From the NCBI GenBank assembly GCA_949987565.1, contig OX465117.1, forward strand, positions 582,776 to 646,775: a DNA stretch of 64,000 nt. The letters are read 5' to 3'. The notes beneath the pieces are model-generated. The model worked only from the letters and a program-made list of their open reading frames with translations, had not been told where the DNA came from and did no database searches. The DNA comes from Luidia sarsii. Lineage: Eukaryota > Echinodermata > Asteroidea > Paxillosida > Luidiidae. Below are positions 1 through 10,341 of this stretch, one piece after another. Position 1 is the stretch's first letter. The number at the start of each line of letters is the position of its first letter. A program made the position numbers and the translations under genes.

Positions 1-424
1 AAATCTTGGACCGTACTAGTACTAGTACTAGTAGTACTATTACTATCGCCCGACCCCATCAATTTTTTTTAAAAAGGGCGATTGTAAGGGTTCAAGTTAC
101 TCGGACCATGGAGCTATGCTCGGACTAACTGTGACACTAATTTGCAGTACAGTACTCAGTATAGCTACCACCTACCGCGCCCTTTCCCCGAAAAACACAC
201 AGATCAAAACTCTCCATGATGAAATGAAACAGACAGAACATAAAATTTCTTTGACATGTCGTACTTTACCTTCAGAAATGGACAGAACTCTTTTGTTTAC
301 ATCTTCGATCGCGATCACACAGAAGATGGTTGTGGTATTGCATCATCACTGGTAACCGCTACCATGACCTAACGCTTACCTGCGGCGTTCATCAAGCGCA
401 GTGATACCAGCGATCACACAAATC
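1..424. other. Upstream flank of RBM42
   Basis: No gene is seen here. The stretch starts with a short imperfect ACTAGT repeat and should include the RBM42 promoter. I see no TATA box close to the start codon, which fits a housekeeping promoter. The 79-codon open frame at 116-355 has no recognisable content. Confidence 0.4.
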
Positions 425-436
425 CAAGATGGCCGC
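425..436 (+). promoter_or_regulatory. YY1-like element over the RBM42 start codon
   Basis: CAAGATGGCCGC matches the YY1 consensus (AANATGGC followed by G/C) and overlaps the initiator ATG. In animals, YY1 sites overlapping the start codon are common in TATA-less housekeeping genes. That YY1 acts here is an inference from the motif. Confidence 0.4.
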
Positions 437-3400
437 GCCCAGAGGACGAACTTTTGCCGCTTCTGCGGAAGAAATGCAAGAACTGAAAGCCATGGAGGCT
501 GAAATGAACAGGTGAGATGTGGAACCAGTGTCTAGAATCAGTTTTGTCGCAGGGTTGGATAATCTGTGGCCACTCATATGAGTGTATTCTTGGATTTTCG
601 GTTGTTTTAATTTGTAATGCACGTATACGTACTGTACGTACGTACCTTGTTTGCGGTGAACCATGCCATAGGTTGAACGTACACAAACTGGTCGTTCAGT
701 AAAATTCATCAATTTAAAGCCACATTGAGCCTAGAATACAGCGAACCAGCTCACACAGGTCACAGTAAACATGAAAAAAAGGACCAAAGTACAAAAGATC
801 AAATTATACCTTTTGCCTTTCTATTTTCTAGGGTTTCGTCTTTACAGATGTAATGAAATTTATGAAAATTTGGTAAAACGCAGTGGCTGTTGTTACGGCA
901 GTCGTCTGTGTGGTTCCCTGACTTGATTGTATTTTGTCAGCATTGCAGGCTGGTTGAACCAGTCTATTTAAGTATTAGCTGATAGTCTGGTTCCTAGAGC
1001 TAAACATCCTGACAAATACTGTGAAGTCAGGGAACCACACGGACGACTGCCGTAACAACAGCCACTGCGTTGGTAAAACTACCGGGTATTACTAAATTTT
1101 AAGATAATTTATACTAGTTAGTATAATACAAGTAATGTATTACCTACTCATTACATTCGTTTTTAGGTGTCATTGAAATTGATTGAATATATTTATCATG
1201 TAATTTGAAAACAATTGTACTTACTAATTAGTAATGACTAATTGCAGCCAATACTGCCAAGTATACATACAGACTGTAGATCTGTATGATCATGTGGTTT
1301 GCAAAGTGTCCTTCAAGTTCAAGAAACATCCATTCCACTTTGATACGGCTCCTTTGTCAATTAATTTGATATCATGGAAGCACCACAGAAATCTCAATGT
1401 GCATTCAATGCCAAATTCTAAGACTACTGACATCTCGGATGAACGTCTGTTTCAGGTTTGAGCAGGAGATTCAGAAGGGGCAGGACGATGAGGATGAGGG
1501 CGGAGGCTACGCCCAAAACACGCCCATCGTACCCCCGGGCATTCCCCAAGCCCTGTCAGTCCTAGGCACCCCCGACCCCAACCTCATGAACCTCCGTTTC
1601 CCCGCCCCACCCCCCGTGATTCCTCCCCCATCATCTGCTGGGGTGGAACCCACTCAAGCGTCCTCCATGCCCACCGGCACCCATTTGAGAGCCCAGTCGC
1701 ACCCAAGCTCCGAGTCTGCGGGGTTCTCACGGTTGCCCAGGGCACCAAGTACCCTCCCTCCGTCCACCCGTCTAGAGGGTCCTCATTCCTACCCTAGGCC
1801 GGGAGAACCCAGACACTCACAGCCTTTTCCCTCAGGAATCCCAGGTAAGTCTGTACTATCACTCATCAATATACAACTACCAGGGATGTAATGATTTTTA
1901 GGAAATGACTTTGTCGGTCTCTAACATCCCTGTGCAGTGATATACAAAAACGTTTTGGTAATTGCTTCATTGAAAAAAAAAAATTACGGCCAAGTGCAAA
2001 AACCCTCAGTTAATTCCTTCCCCTGTTCATGCTGAACAACCTAGTTTAGTCACCTTTAAAATCAGCTACATGTACATGAATCTCAAAAGATAGATGGCCC
2101 GACGTTTCGATCCTAGCAGAACCTTTCTCAAAGTTTTTGGATTTGTTATTTTGTGTATTTGCAGGAAATGCCTCAAACATGGCGTCGAGACCAGCATTTG
2201 TTCCCCATCAGGTGCGATCCCGTGCCCCTCCAGTTGCCCCACATAGACCCCCGATGTACCCGCAACAGCACGGCCCCCAAATGCGGCAGGACCCCCGACC
2301 ACAGGGCTACATGCACCCTATGGGTGGCGGCCCCATGAACTACCCTCGCCCACCGCACCCCATGGCGCGCCCCGGGTACCCTCCTGTTGCCCGTGGTCCT
2401 GTGGGTGTCCAGCACCACAATCAAGCAGTCATTCAGGCCAAGCCCACTACCTATTCAGCCAAGCCGGTCAAGTTTAGCCAGCCCAAACTAGCGGAGAAGA
2501 TCCAGGAGATGGTCAAGCCTGACATTGGTACCATACCAAAACCAGACTATAGCGGTAAGCATTCCTTATCAACCCTGACCTTCCTCAGTCCTCCATAATC
2601 CTCCGGGTTGTCTTGGAGGATTGTGGAGGATTGAGGAAGGTTGTTAAATTAACACTAGAGGATCGTGAAGGATTGAGGAAGGTTGTTAAATTTACACTAG
2701 AGGATTGAGGAAGGTTGTTAAATTTACACTAGAGGATTGAGAAAGGTTGTTAAATTTACACTAGAGGATTGAGGAAGGTTGTTAAATTTACACTAGAGGA
2801 TTGAGAAAGGTTGTTAAATTTACACTAGAGGATTGAGAAAGGTTGTTTAATTTACACTAGATGATTAAGGAAGGTTGTTAAATTTACACTAGATGATTGA
2901 GGAAGGTTGTTAAATTTACACTGGAGGATTGTGAAGGATTGAGGAGGATTGTGGAGGATTGAGGAGGGGTCTAAGTAAACAGTACAAGGGGGATGGTGGT
3001 TAACCCTATCTGTACTTCATCCCTCAATTTACCACAGCTGTGTTGTCTGAAGGGTTAGGGCTATTGAGTGTTGAAGTAAAACAAAAATGATGTAAACTGT
3101 TTACTCTATTTGTCCACATGGACAGAGGTCAGAGTTCGTGATTCCCCATTTCTTCATGGTTGCTGCATAGCTCCCTTGCCCAAAACCGTAGTCTGTTCAG
3201 TTGTATACCCAGGGCTTTCTTGGTAGATTACTAAGCTGAGCTGATACTGCATGTTTGTGATCGTATCATCAGGTCATGCGTCTATGCAAATGCCTGCGTT
3301 CACGCCAGCCGCCGTACCTCAGAGCCAAGGGGCCGGGCAGATGTACGCTGTACCGGACTACAGCAACATGCAGCAGCAACAACAGCCGCAGCAGCAGCAG

Positions 3401-6400
3401 CAGCAGCAGCAGCAGGCTGAGGCAGCGGCCGGGAGCTCCGGTGCTGAGCAGAAGAAGAAAGACAAGAAGAAGAAGTTCATCCGGACGGCGGCCAATACCG
3501 TCTGGGAGGATGAGAGCTTAACAGACTGGGACTCAAGTATGATCCGATTAGAAGTAGTTGTAATACACCGATACAATAGGTCACGGCCACCATAGCAACG
3601 GCCAAGCAACCACGCACATGCGCACAACGTGTCACCATCGCCACTAAGCCGTGCGCGTCCACTGCATGCACGCAACCACCAAAAGCACTTCTTTGGTTTT
3701 GGAAAAGGCCAAAAATGTACATTTCATCTCTTGCCAGGGTATCGAGAGTCAGAATTACAATGAAAATATAAACACGGCTTGACCATGGTTAAGGATAAAA
3801 CTCGGGTTTGCAAAGGAATTGCCTGGTACATACAAAACAAAAGTAAACACAGTGAAAGGTGTGTAGTAAAGAATACAAAATTAAAAATGTTATGTCAGAC
3901 AAAATGGCGGTAGTTTGTCGGACCTTAAATCGCACATTGTGATTGGTCGGTTTGTCAAGGGGCGTGGCCTAATGGATCGGTCTATTCAATGAGGGTATTG
4001 CTCTACTCATGCGATCCCGCCTCAGTGGCCTGCAATACTATTTTTGCACCAGGCATCGGGCAAAGCACTGAGCACTCAGTGCTTATCATACCAAGCAGGG
4101 CAAACCCTCATTGAATTACATTCTCCTCGATGCAAACATCACGTTATATCTCTTAACCTCAGATGGGAGAACACTTGTTTGTAATAAAGAGGTCTCGGGT
4201 TCAAGTCCCGATCCAGTCAAATTTTCTTTGCCATTTTTTCAATCTATTTGTTTCATTTGTTAATTTGAAAATATAGTATCACTAAAACTGTATCATTTTT
4301 TTGTGGACATACACGATCGATCAATTGCTGTAGCCAGGATTATAACGTAAAGTTATATTTTCACTTCACTCTGCCTTTGAGAAAGGTCCTGCTATGATCA
4401 AAACGTCAGGCCCACTAAATTTTGAGATATTTTCATTTTAATGGAAATAGAGATATGCCCTCCTTAGAGACATCATGTTATTGATGGTTAAATTCTGACT
4501 GGCGCCCACAAACCAGCTCTGTCTTGCGACGGTTTTTTGTCTGTTTGTTGATTTTTGTTTGTCTGTTTGTTCCTTGGCAGATGATTTTCGGATTTTCTGC
4601 GGGGACTTGGGCAACGAGGTCACGGATGATCTCCTGACGAAGGTCTTCGGACGGTATAACTCCTTCGTAAGGGCAAAGGTAAAAGTTCACACAATGGCCG
4701 ACTGAATGAAAAAATTGGCTGCCTTAGCCATTAATTAAATGTTTGCATCTGAATGAAAGTGAGGGTGTGATCACTGGAGATATACAACAGTTTATGATTG
4801 AATTGCTTCTGACTGGCGCCCCCACCCCGGCAAAGACTAGTTGAGGATTTGGGAAGGCCACCATCTAAGGGCTGGATAGCTCAGATGGAAGAGCACTGGT
4901 ACGTTAATCCAGAGGTCTCTGGTTCAAGTCCCGGTCAAGTCAAAGTTTTCTTTGTCAATTTTTCAGTTTGTTCAAAAGTTCCCAGTCAGCACTCTACCTA
5001 GCGGTAAGAAACAATGTGATGAAATTGACCCTCGTTTTTTTTTTTAAGGTTGTGCGTGACAAACGAAGCAGCAAGACCAAAGGCTATGGCTTCGTCAGTT
5101 TCCGGGATCCCAATGACTTTGTGCAGGCAATGCGTGAATGGAATGGTGAGTACACAGTCATTGATATTAGCAAGACAGCTGATCATTATGGTGTCCCTGT
5201 AAAATTGGATTTGTTTATGCTTTGCTTCAGACTTATCAGTAGGAACCTCTCTCTGTTCTATTTGTCAGCCTTGGCTGGCAGTCTACCACCAATAGGGATG
5301 AAGGCTCATGCCTTGCTTCAGACTAGTTACCCCTCCCAGTTCTATTTGTCAGCCTTGGCTGGCAGTCTACCACCAATAGGGATGGAGGCTTATGCCTTGC
5401 TTCAGACTAGTCACCCCTCCCAGTTCTATTTGTCCGCCTTGGCTGGCAGTCTACCACCAATAGGGATGGAGGCTTATGCCTTGCTTCAGACTAGTCACCC
5501 CCTCCCAGTTCTATTTGTCAGCCTTGGCTGGCAGTCTACCACCAATAGGGATGAAGGCTTATGCCTTGCTTCAGACTAGTCACCCCTCCCAGTTCTATTT
5601 GTCAGCCTTGGCTGGCAGTCTACCACCAATAGGGATGGAGGCTTATGCCTTGCTTCGGACTAGTCACCCCTCCCAGTTCTATTTGTCAGCCTTGGCTGGC
5701 AGTCTACCACCAATAGAGATGGAGGCTCATGCCTTGCTTCAGGCTAGTCACCCCTCCCAGTTCTATTTGTCAGCCTTGGCTGGCAGTCTACCACCAATAG
5801 GGATGGAGGCTCATGCCTTGTTTCAGACTAGTCACCCCTCCCAGTTCTATTTGTCAGCCTTGGCTGGCAGTCTACCACCAATAGGGATGGAGGCTTATGC
5901 CTTGCTTCAGACTAGTCACCCCCTCCCAGTTCTATTTGTCAGCCTTGGCTGGCAGTCTACCACCAATAGGGATGAAGGCTTATGCCTTGCTTCAGACTAG
6001 TCACCCCTCCCAGTTCTATTTGTCAGCCTTGGCTGGCAGTCTACCACCAATAGGGATGGAGGCTTATGCCTTGCTTCGGACTAGTCACCCCTCCCAGTTC
6101 TATTTGTCAGCCTTGGCTGGCAGTCTACCACCAATAGAGATGGAGGCTCATGCCTTGCTTCAGGCTAGTCACCCCTCCCAGTTCTATTTGTCAGCCTTGG
6201 CTGGCAGTCTACCACCAATAGGGATGGAGGCTTATGCCTTGCTTCAGACTAGTCACCCCTCCCAGTTCTATTTGTCAGCCTTAGCTGGCAGTCTACCACC
6301 AATAGGGATGGAGGCTCATGCCTTGTTTCAGACTAGTCACCCCTCCCAGTTCTATTTGTCAGCCTTGGCTGGCAGTCTACCACCAATAGGGATGAAGGCT

Positions 6401-7869
6401 TATGCCTTGCTTCAGACTAGTCACCCCTCCCAGTTCTATTTGTCAGCCTTAGCTGGCAGTCTACCACCAATAGGGATGGAGGCTCATGCCTTGTTTCAGA
6501 CTAGTCACCCCTCCCAGTTCTATTTGTCAGCCTTGGCTGGCAGTCTACCACCAATAGGGATGAAGGCTTATGCCTTGCTTCAGACTAGTCACCCCTCCCA
6601 GTTCTATTTGTCAGCCTTGGCTGGCAGTCTACCACCAATAGGGATGAAAGCTCATGCCTTGCTGTAAGAAATAATCTCCTTCCAGTTCTATTCAGACTGA
6701 AGATATCAACTTCTTGTTTCAATGCGAGACCACATTTTGAGTAGTGTTGGTCCTGCAATGAGCACATGGCATGAAAATATGACTCTTAAAAAGTCTTATA
6801 AAATCTGTGTGGAACTGTCATTTTCCTGCTGGTACAAAATGTTTGCATTCCTGAAAAAATATCTACGTGACATTTAGTACCAGCAAAACCTCACTCCCCA
6901 CTTATACAAGGAAAAGAGAGTACCAGCATTTTTAACTGGTCCATATATATTTTCACTGTCATTTGCAGACACCATTTTTTTTTTTTTTTTTGGGGGGGGG
7001 GTAGTTGGATGGTTCAAGCCTGAAAAATATTGAGCAAATTAACTTTTGAAGGTATACAAAATTGTTGTATGAGTGCATACAAATTATATCTGTGGTTATC
7101 TTCTTGTTTAGAAGTGCATGTTAGTAGTGTCTTAAAATGCTGTGAATACTCAGAAATTTAGAGGCCAAACCAAAGACTAGTTGACTATTAGGGAGGCCAC
7201 CATCTGGGGTATGGATAGCTCAGATGGAAGAGCGCTGGTACGTTAGTCCAGTCCGGGACTTGAACTAATTTTTCAGAAATTTAGAGGGTGTGAAGTCCTT
7301 ATTCTTGAAGGACCTTACTGAAGGTAGAATATAAAATCCTGTGTATTTTATCATGTCATGATTGTAACTCTACTTACTTCATTACCATATATTTATCTTG
7401 ATATACAAAAATAATGCAAACTGCTTACTAACAAAAATTACCCAGATCTAAAAATTTAGTGGGCCTGACGTTTCGATCCTAGCAGGACCTTTCTCTGCCC
7501 TTGAGAAAGGTCCTGCTAGGATCGAAACGTCAGGCCCACTAAAAATTTAGATATATTTATCTTGTTAATACAAAAACTGTTGCAAACTGCTTACTGACTA
7601 AAATGACCTGCAATACATAAATCTCAAAAGTTAGAGGGCCTAACGTTTCGATCCTAGCAGGACCTTTCTCAAAGGAAAATTGTTAGAGGGTCTGACGTTT
7701 CGATGCTAGCAGGACCTTTCTCAAAGCATATTTATCTTGATTGCTTGTTTCCACAGGGAAATACGTCGGAAACAGACCCATTAAACTCCGCAAGAGCACA
7801 TGGAAAGACCGCAACATAGACACCTACAAGAAGAAGCAGAAAGAGAAACAGAAGCTAGGATTAAGATGA
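429..7869 (+). CDS. RBM42: RNA-binding motif protein 42 (RBM42), complete, 7 coding exons
   Basis: The coding exons are 429-511, 1456-1844, 2165-2554, 3273-3536, 4581-4678, 5049-5145 and 7757-7869. All junctions are GT-AG and the phases join into 477 aa, against about 480 aa for vertebrate RBM42. The N-terminal and middle parts are Pro/Gly/Met-rich and low in complexity. A Gln tract (residues about 321-335) and a Lys-rich stretch (KKKDKKKKF) precede the RRM. The RRM has RNP2 IFCGDL (380-385) in exon 5 and RNP1 KGYGFVSF (419-426) in exon 6. The C-terminus, KYVGNRPIKLRKSTWKDRN to KQKLGLR, is the characteristic RBM42 tail. The family binds RNA through this single RRM and works with hnRNP K and the splicing machinery in the nucleus. 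The start is the first ATG, in a YY1-type context. The exon 4/5 junction gives DSND where vertebrates have DPDD. The gene looks intact. Confidence 0.95.
879..1069. mobile_element. Inverted-repeat element (MITE) with 9-bp target duplication, copy 1
   Basis: A 191-bp element in RBM42 intron 1 begins CGCAGTGGCTGTTGTTAC and ends in the inverse of that sequence; the inverted match extends roughly 45 bp inward. It is bracketed by the direct repeat TTGGTAAAA (870-878 and 1070-1078). It has no coding capacity. A 9-bp duplication with long terminal inverted repeats is typical of Mutator-like (MULE) non-autonomous elements. A second copy lies at 22271-22453. Confidence 0.85.
2085..2135 (-). mobile_element. 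Family A element, single-arm fragment
   Basis: One arm of the family A fold-back repeat (ACGTTTCGATCCTAGCAG followed by ACCTTTCTCAAAG) lies in RBM42 intron 2, just upstream of the exon 3 acceptor. No target duplication is visible. Confidence 0.7.
2583..2966. repeat. 32-bp minisatellite in RBM42 intron 3
   Basis: About ten tandem units of roughly 32 bp are built on GAGGATTGAGGAAGGTTG plus TTAAATTTACACTA, with shorter 10-12 bp GGATTGAGGA units at both ends. The array is entered through an inverted repeat: CCTCAGTCCTCCATAATCCT at 2583 is almost the inverse of the first repeat segment at 2615-2636. It starts about 30 bp downstream of the exon 3 donor. Confidence 0.9.
3959..4137 (+). mobile_element. 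SINE-like family C element, copy 1
   Basis: The element lies in RBM42 intron 4. It opens with a tRNA A-box-like TGGCCTAATGG and contains the hairpin AGCACTGAGCACTCAGTGCT. It ends with a segment (GCAAACCCTCATTGAATTAC, then ATTCTCCTCGATGCAAACAT) shared with a copy at 52686-52845 and an inverted fragment near 16447-16472. ATTCAATGAGGGT near 3984 is the inverse of ACCCTCATTGAAT near 4104, so part of it can fold back. Confidence 0.6.
4141..4250 (+). mobile_element. tRNA-derived SINE fragment
   Basis: An A-box-like CCTCAGATGGGAGAACAC is followed by the perfect B-box GGTTCAAGTCC and the family tail (CAGTCAAATTTTCTTTGCC). It is the same SINE family as the copies at 4832-4988 and 18998-19160. The anticodon arm is degenerate, so it is not a working tRNA gene. 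Confidence 0.65.
4371..4432 (+). mobile_element. Family A element, single-arm fragment
   Basis: It reads CTGCCTTTGAGAAAGGTCCT, then GCTATGATCAAAACGTCAGG and CCCACTAAATTTTGAGAT, in RBM42 intron 4. It is one arm of the fold-back family with two substitutions in the core. Confidence 0.75.
4832..4988 (+). mobile_element. tRNA-derived SINE, near-complete
   Basis: A tRNA-like head at 4868-4941 has A-box TAGCTCAGATGG and B-box GGTTCAAGTCC, an anticodon-like GTT and a partly paired anticodon arm. It is followed by an A/T-rich tail ending in TTCAAAAGTTCCCAGTCAG. The stretch GGCCACCATCTAAGGG before the head is shared with the copy near 7190. It lies in RBM42 intron 5 and is too degenerate for a functional tRNA. 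Confidence 0.7.
5216..6697. repeat. 84-bp minisatellite with 421-bp higher-order period, RBM42 intron 6
   Basis: About 17 tandem units of 84 bp are built on TCTATTTGTCAGCCTTGGCT and GGCAGTCTACCACCAATAGG. As 84 is divisible by three, the array stays open for up to 256 codons (28-residue repeats such as FYLSALAGSLPP), but it lies in an intron with no RBM42 reading phase, so I treat the frames as artefacts. Five units plus 1 bp recur as a 421-bp block: segments starting at 5476 and 5897 are nearly identical. Two diverged units occur far away at 24723-24890. Confidence 0.95.
7178..7265 (+). mobile_element. Truncated tRNA-derived SINE
   Basis: It shares ACTAGTTGA, GGCCACCATCT and TGGATAGCTCAGATGGAAGA with the SINE at 4832-4988. 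Just after the anticodon region it switches to the inverse of the B-box end (TCCGGGACTTGAAC), so the 3' part is inverted on itself. Confidence 0.6.
7415..7740. mobile_element. Family A fold-back elements (compact hairpin plus two further arms)
   Basis: Arms at 7446-7493 and 7502-7552 are almost perfect inverse copies meeting at a centre of a few bases. Each contains GTGGGCCTGACGTTTCGATC or its inverse. The family's outer segment (GCAAACTGCTTACTGACTAA) lies before each of two blocks (near 7427 and 7583). Further arms follow at about 7624-7740. All of this is in RBM42 intron 6, directly upstream of the last exon. Confidence 0.85.
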
Positions 7870-7987
7870 TGACTGGATGGATAAGGAGAGGATGAAGAGG
7901 ATTAGGAGGAGGATTGAGAAGCTCAAGGAGGCTTTTCAGAGATTAGGATGAGATGGGAGACTTGGAAGGAGAGGATTAGCTAAGGAT

Positions 7988-8046
7988 AATGCCTTTGAGA
8001 AAGGTCCTGCTAGGATCGAAACATCAGACCCACTAACCTTTGAGAT
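7988..8046 (+). mobile_element. Family A single-arm fragment in the RBM42 3' UTR region
   Basis: It reads CCTTTGAGAAAGGTCCTGCT then AGGATCGAAACATCAGACCC, about 120 bp downstream of the RBM42 stop, and is probably transcribed as part of its 3' UTR. Confidence 0.7.
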
Positions 8047-8153
8047 AATAAGTGGATTAGATATTTGGGATCCTGAAAAAGAGGATGAGGGTGGGGATTA
8101 AGGGAAAGGATTACCTCTAGGATTGGGATGAAAGCTGGGAAAGGGATGGTTGG

Positions 8154-8530
8154 ATTAAAGGGATAACCCAAAATTGGTCGAGGTCAAAGAATAGCATCCA
8201 TACGTTGTCTGATCCAACATATGCATGAAATAGCACACCTGTGAACATTTTAAGCTCATTCCATGAACCAAGTCTTGAGAAAATAGTGAAAAACCGCTTC
8301 ATTTGTTTCGCCAAAATGCAGTATTCAACACATTGTTTCGAAAAATTGTTTAAATCTAGGCGTGTGACGTAAACTATTTCTTTGACTCTTTTCTCAAAAA
8401 CTACAGCATTTTAGGCAGAAATATTTCAGTGCGAGGTTTCTACGATAACCATCTTCAAGCTGAATAAGTTTCATGTAAATCTGTGAACATTCCTGTTTTT
8501 CGGTCTTACCAATGATGTGTAGGGGGTTTA
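8154..8530. mobile_element. About 370-bp dispersed repeat, copy 1
   Basis: It begins near TTAAAGGGATAAC and ends near GATGTGTAGGGGGTTTAA. The same sequence, diverged and in the opposite orientation, is at 29650-30012, and a weaker relative may lie at about 27077-27610. It has no ORF of note. Its class is unknown to me. TTAA occurs at both ends of this copy but not at both ends of the other. Confidence 0.6.
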
Positions 8531-8940
8531 AGGGAGAGGATTGCCTATCTGGAAAAGAAATGGTTGGATTAAGAAGGGAATGGGTTTTAGAAGCTTCGCA
8601 AGGAAGCAGACTGAAAAGATCTCAAGGATTTGGATTAGTGTGAGAGGAATCACAGACACCTTATTGACAGCTTCAAACCTCATCCAAGCAGAAAATTCCA
8701 CACCAACAAAAGACAACTTTAAAATTCACAGCATGAGCAGAATCCATACCTTTAGAATACACATTAGTTACACTGTGACACATTCAAGCGATAGACACCT
8801 TGGCAGAGTTTATATGGGGGAAAAAATCGCCCAAAAAACATTTTCTTAGAGCACCGTATTCTATCAGAAACCTGGTAATCTCGCAGAATCTCGAGAGATT
8901 TGTGTAACCTCTTTTTAACCTTGCTTATGAAACGAATGTC

Positions 8941-8946
8941 AATAAA
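8941..8946 (+). terminator. Candidate RBM42 polyadenylation signal
   Basis: This is the first canonical AATAAA in a suitable position, about 1.07 kb after the RBM42 stop. Its use is inferred. Confidence 0.3.
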
Positions 8947-9584
8947 AAAAAGGGAGCACCCATTGTACCGGATATGCGTCCATAAATGGATTCGTTTTTA
9001 CGAAAGCGAAGATTAATTATGTTGATATAACTGGACGGAGCTGAGAAAAAAATAAGGGTCTACAATTGAAGTGTTCAGACATACTCATTAGATGGAATGC
9101 AATGCATCTATTCAATTAAGATCATTATGGTTTGGCAGCGGTCCTGGTTGAATTGGTTGGCTACGATTTCGGCTTCAGATTACACGCGAACGTAGGAATC
9201 TAGCTGTGAGCTAGAAGCGATTGCTGTTTTTCTTATGTGCACGACTTTAGTGACATTCACGGGCCTAGATTTATAATAATGTATAACTGTATAACAGCCC
9301 GCAATACGAGTTTTAGGGTCTTTTTTCCAAAACCTTGCTTAGGCTCAGGCTTTGGTTTTATCGTTATTTCTTTCATCCATTTTAAAATACAAGGCATTGG
9401 GGTGGGGTTGGGGGGGGGGATCCCCCGGCTCTTTGAAGATTAACTCCACTAGTTGCATGCACGAATTTCGGGAACATATTGCGCCATGAAAACCAGACCT
9501 AATTGTATGTTCATGAAGCTATATTGCTGTAGGTCCAAGCAAGTTATGGTTCACTATGAGGAATTCACATGACTACCCATTTAG

Positions 9585-9632
9585 AAAGGTCCTGCTACGA
9601 CAAACATCAAGCCCACTAAATGTTTGAGATTT
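9585..9632 (+). mobile_element. Degenerate family A fragment
   Basis: TAGAAAGGTCCTGCTACGAC and AAGCCCACTAAATGTTTGAG match one arm of family A with several substitutions. It lies just upstream of the SC5D promoter region. Confidence 0.5.
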
Positions 9633-9832
9633 ACGCATTAAATAATTACATCATGAACAATCGATCGACCTGCAAAAGTCAACCTTCATGGTTTCCATCC
9701 TTATGTAAATTCTGCTAGCATTGCAAAACACGATTTTTCCCGGAAAGAACATTTCCGAGTTGCAACCAGGACTTGAGGAAGTCAAGTCTTTCGTAACCCT
9801 CATGCATATTCATCCAGAGCAATAGCCGTTCC

Positions 9833-9890
9833 GATTGGTTGGTTTTAACCACGTGCCACGCGATCAGTTACCCGCACTGCCTATAAATTA
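9833..9890 (+). promoter_or_regulatory. Probable SC5D core promoter: CCAAT box, E-box, TATA box
   Basis: ATTGG (inverted CCAAT) is at 9834-9838, CACGTG at 9850-9855 and TATAAAT at 9882-9888. A start site would be expected near 9910-9915, 55-60 bp before a consensus splice donor. Vertebrate cholesterol-synthesis genes are driven by SREBP (which binds E-boxes as well as SREs) with NF-Y on CCAAT. That logic fits the motifs but is inferred. Confidence 0.5.
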
Positions 9891-9911
9891 CAAATCCCTC
9901 GTTGCAACACT

Positions 9912-9971
9912 TATTTTACATTTGTCTTGTGAGGAAAATAACGGTGTACTCGAAGTAATCAGCCATTTCAG
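9912..9971 (+). other. SC5D: Probable non-coding first exon of SC5D
   Basis: The stretch runs from the expected TATA-directed start to the donor CAG|GTAAGT at 9971/9972. It has no ATG in a coding context. The next exon would begin after the acceptor TTCTTCATAG at 12440/12441, giving a leader intron of about 2.5 kb. The start is only approximate. The same donor sequence recurs at 10348 because of a mobile-element insertion. Confidence 0.5.
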
Positions 9972-9978
9972 GTAAGTG

Positions 9979-10341
9979 ATATACAAAAATGTTACTGACT
10001 AAAGTTACCAAAATGTAAATCTTAAAATTTAGTGGGCCTGACGTTTTGATCCTAGCAGGACCTTTCTCAAAGGCAGAGTGACAAGGACACTCCTTACACT
10101 TCTCTCTTTGATCTTTCCCCCTCTTTGATATTTCCCCTCTTCTCACTAATCCCTACCCTACTCCTTGCCCTTCCCTTTGATCTCTCCCTACCAGCTTTAC
10201 TCTTTGTCCTTTGTTTCTCATCCGTGTCCTATTCACTCTCTTCCCCCTTCCTTCGTGTACATGTGTCTGTTTTTTCCTTGTCACTCTGCCTTTGAGAAAG
10301 GTCCTGCTAGGATCGAAACGTCAGGCCCACTAAATTTTAAG
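9979..10341. mobile_element. Family A fold-back element inserted at the SC5D leader splice donor
   Basis: It is flanked by the 14-bp direct repeat ATTTCAGGTAAGTG (9965-9978 and 10342-10355). Inside are an outer segment (ACAAAAATGTTACTGACTAA), a left arm (about 10017-10087), a pyrimidine-rich middle of about 190 bp, and a right arm (about 10276-10341) that is the near-exact inverse of the left arm. The duplicated target contains the splice donor CAG|GTAAGT. Confidence 0.9.

Noticed and set aside
4868..4941. Functional tRNA gene
   Set aside because: A and B boxes are good but acceptor and anticodon stems do not pair properly, and the same sequence recurs as a SINE.
5476..6667. Repeat protein with 28-residue units
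   Set aside because: It lies inside RBM42 intron 6 with no splice sites of matching phase; the unit length is simply a multiple of three.
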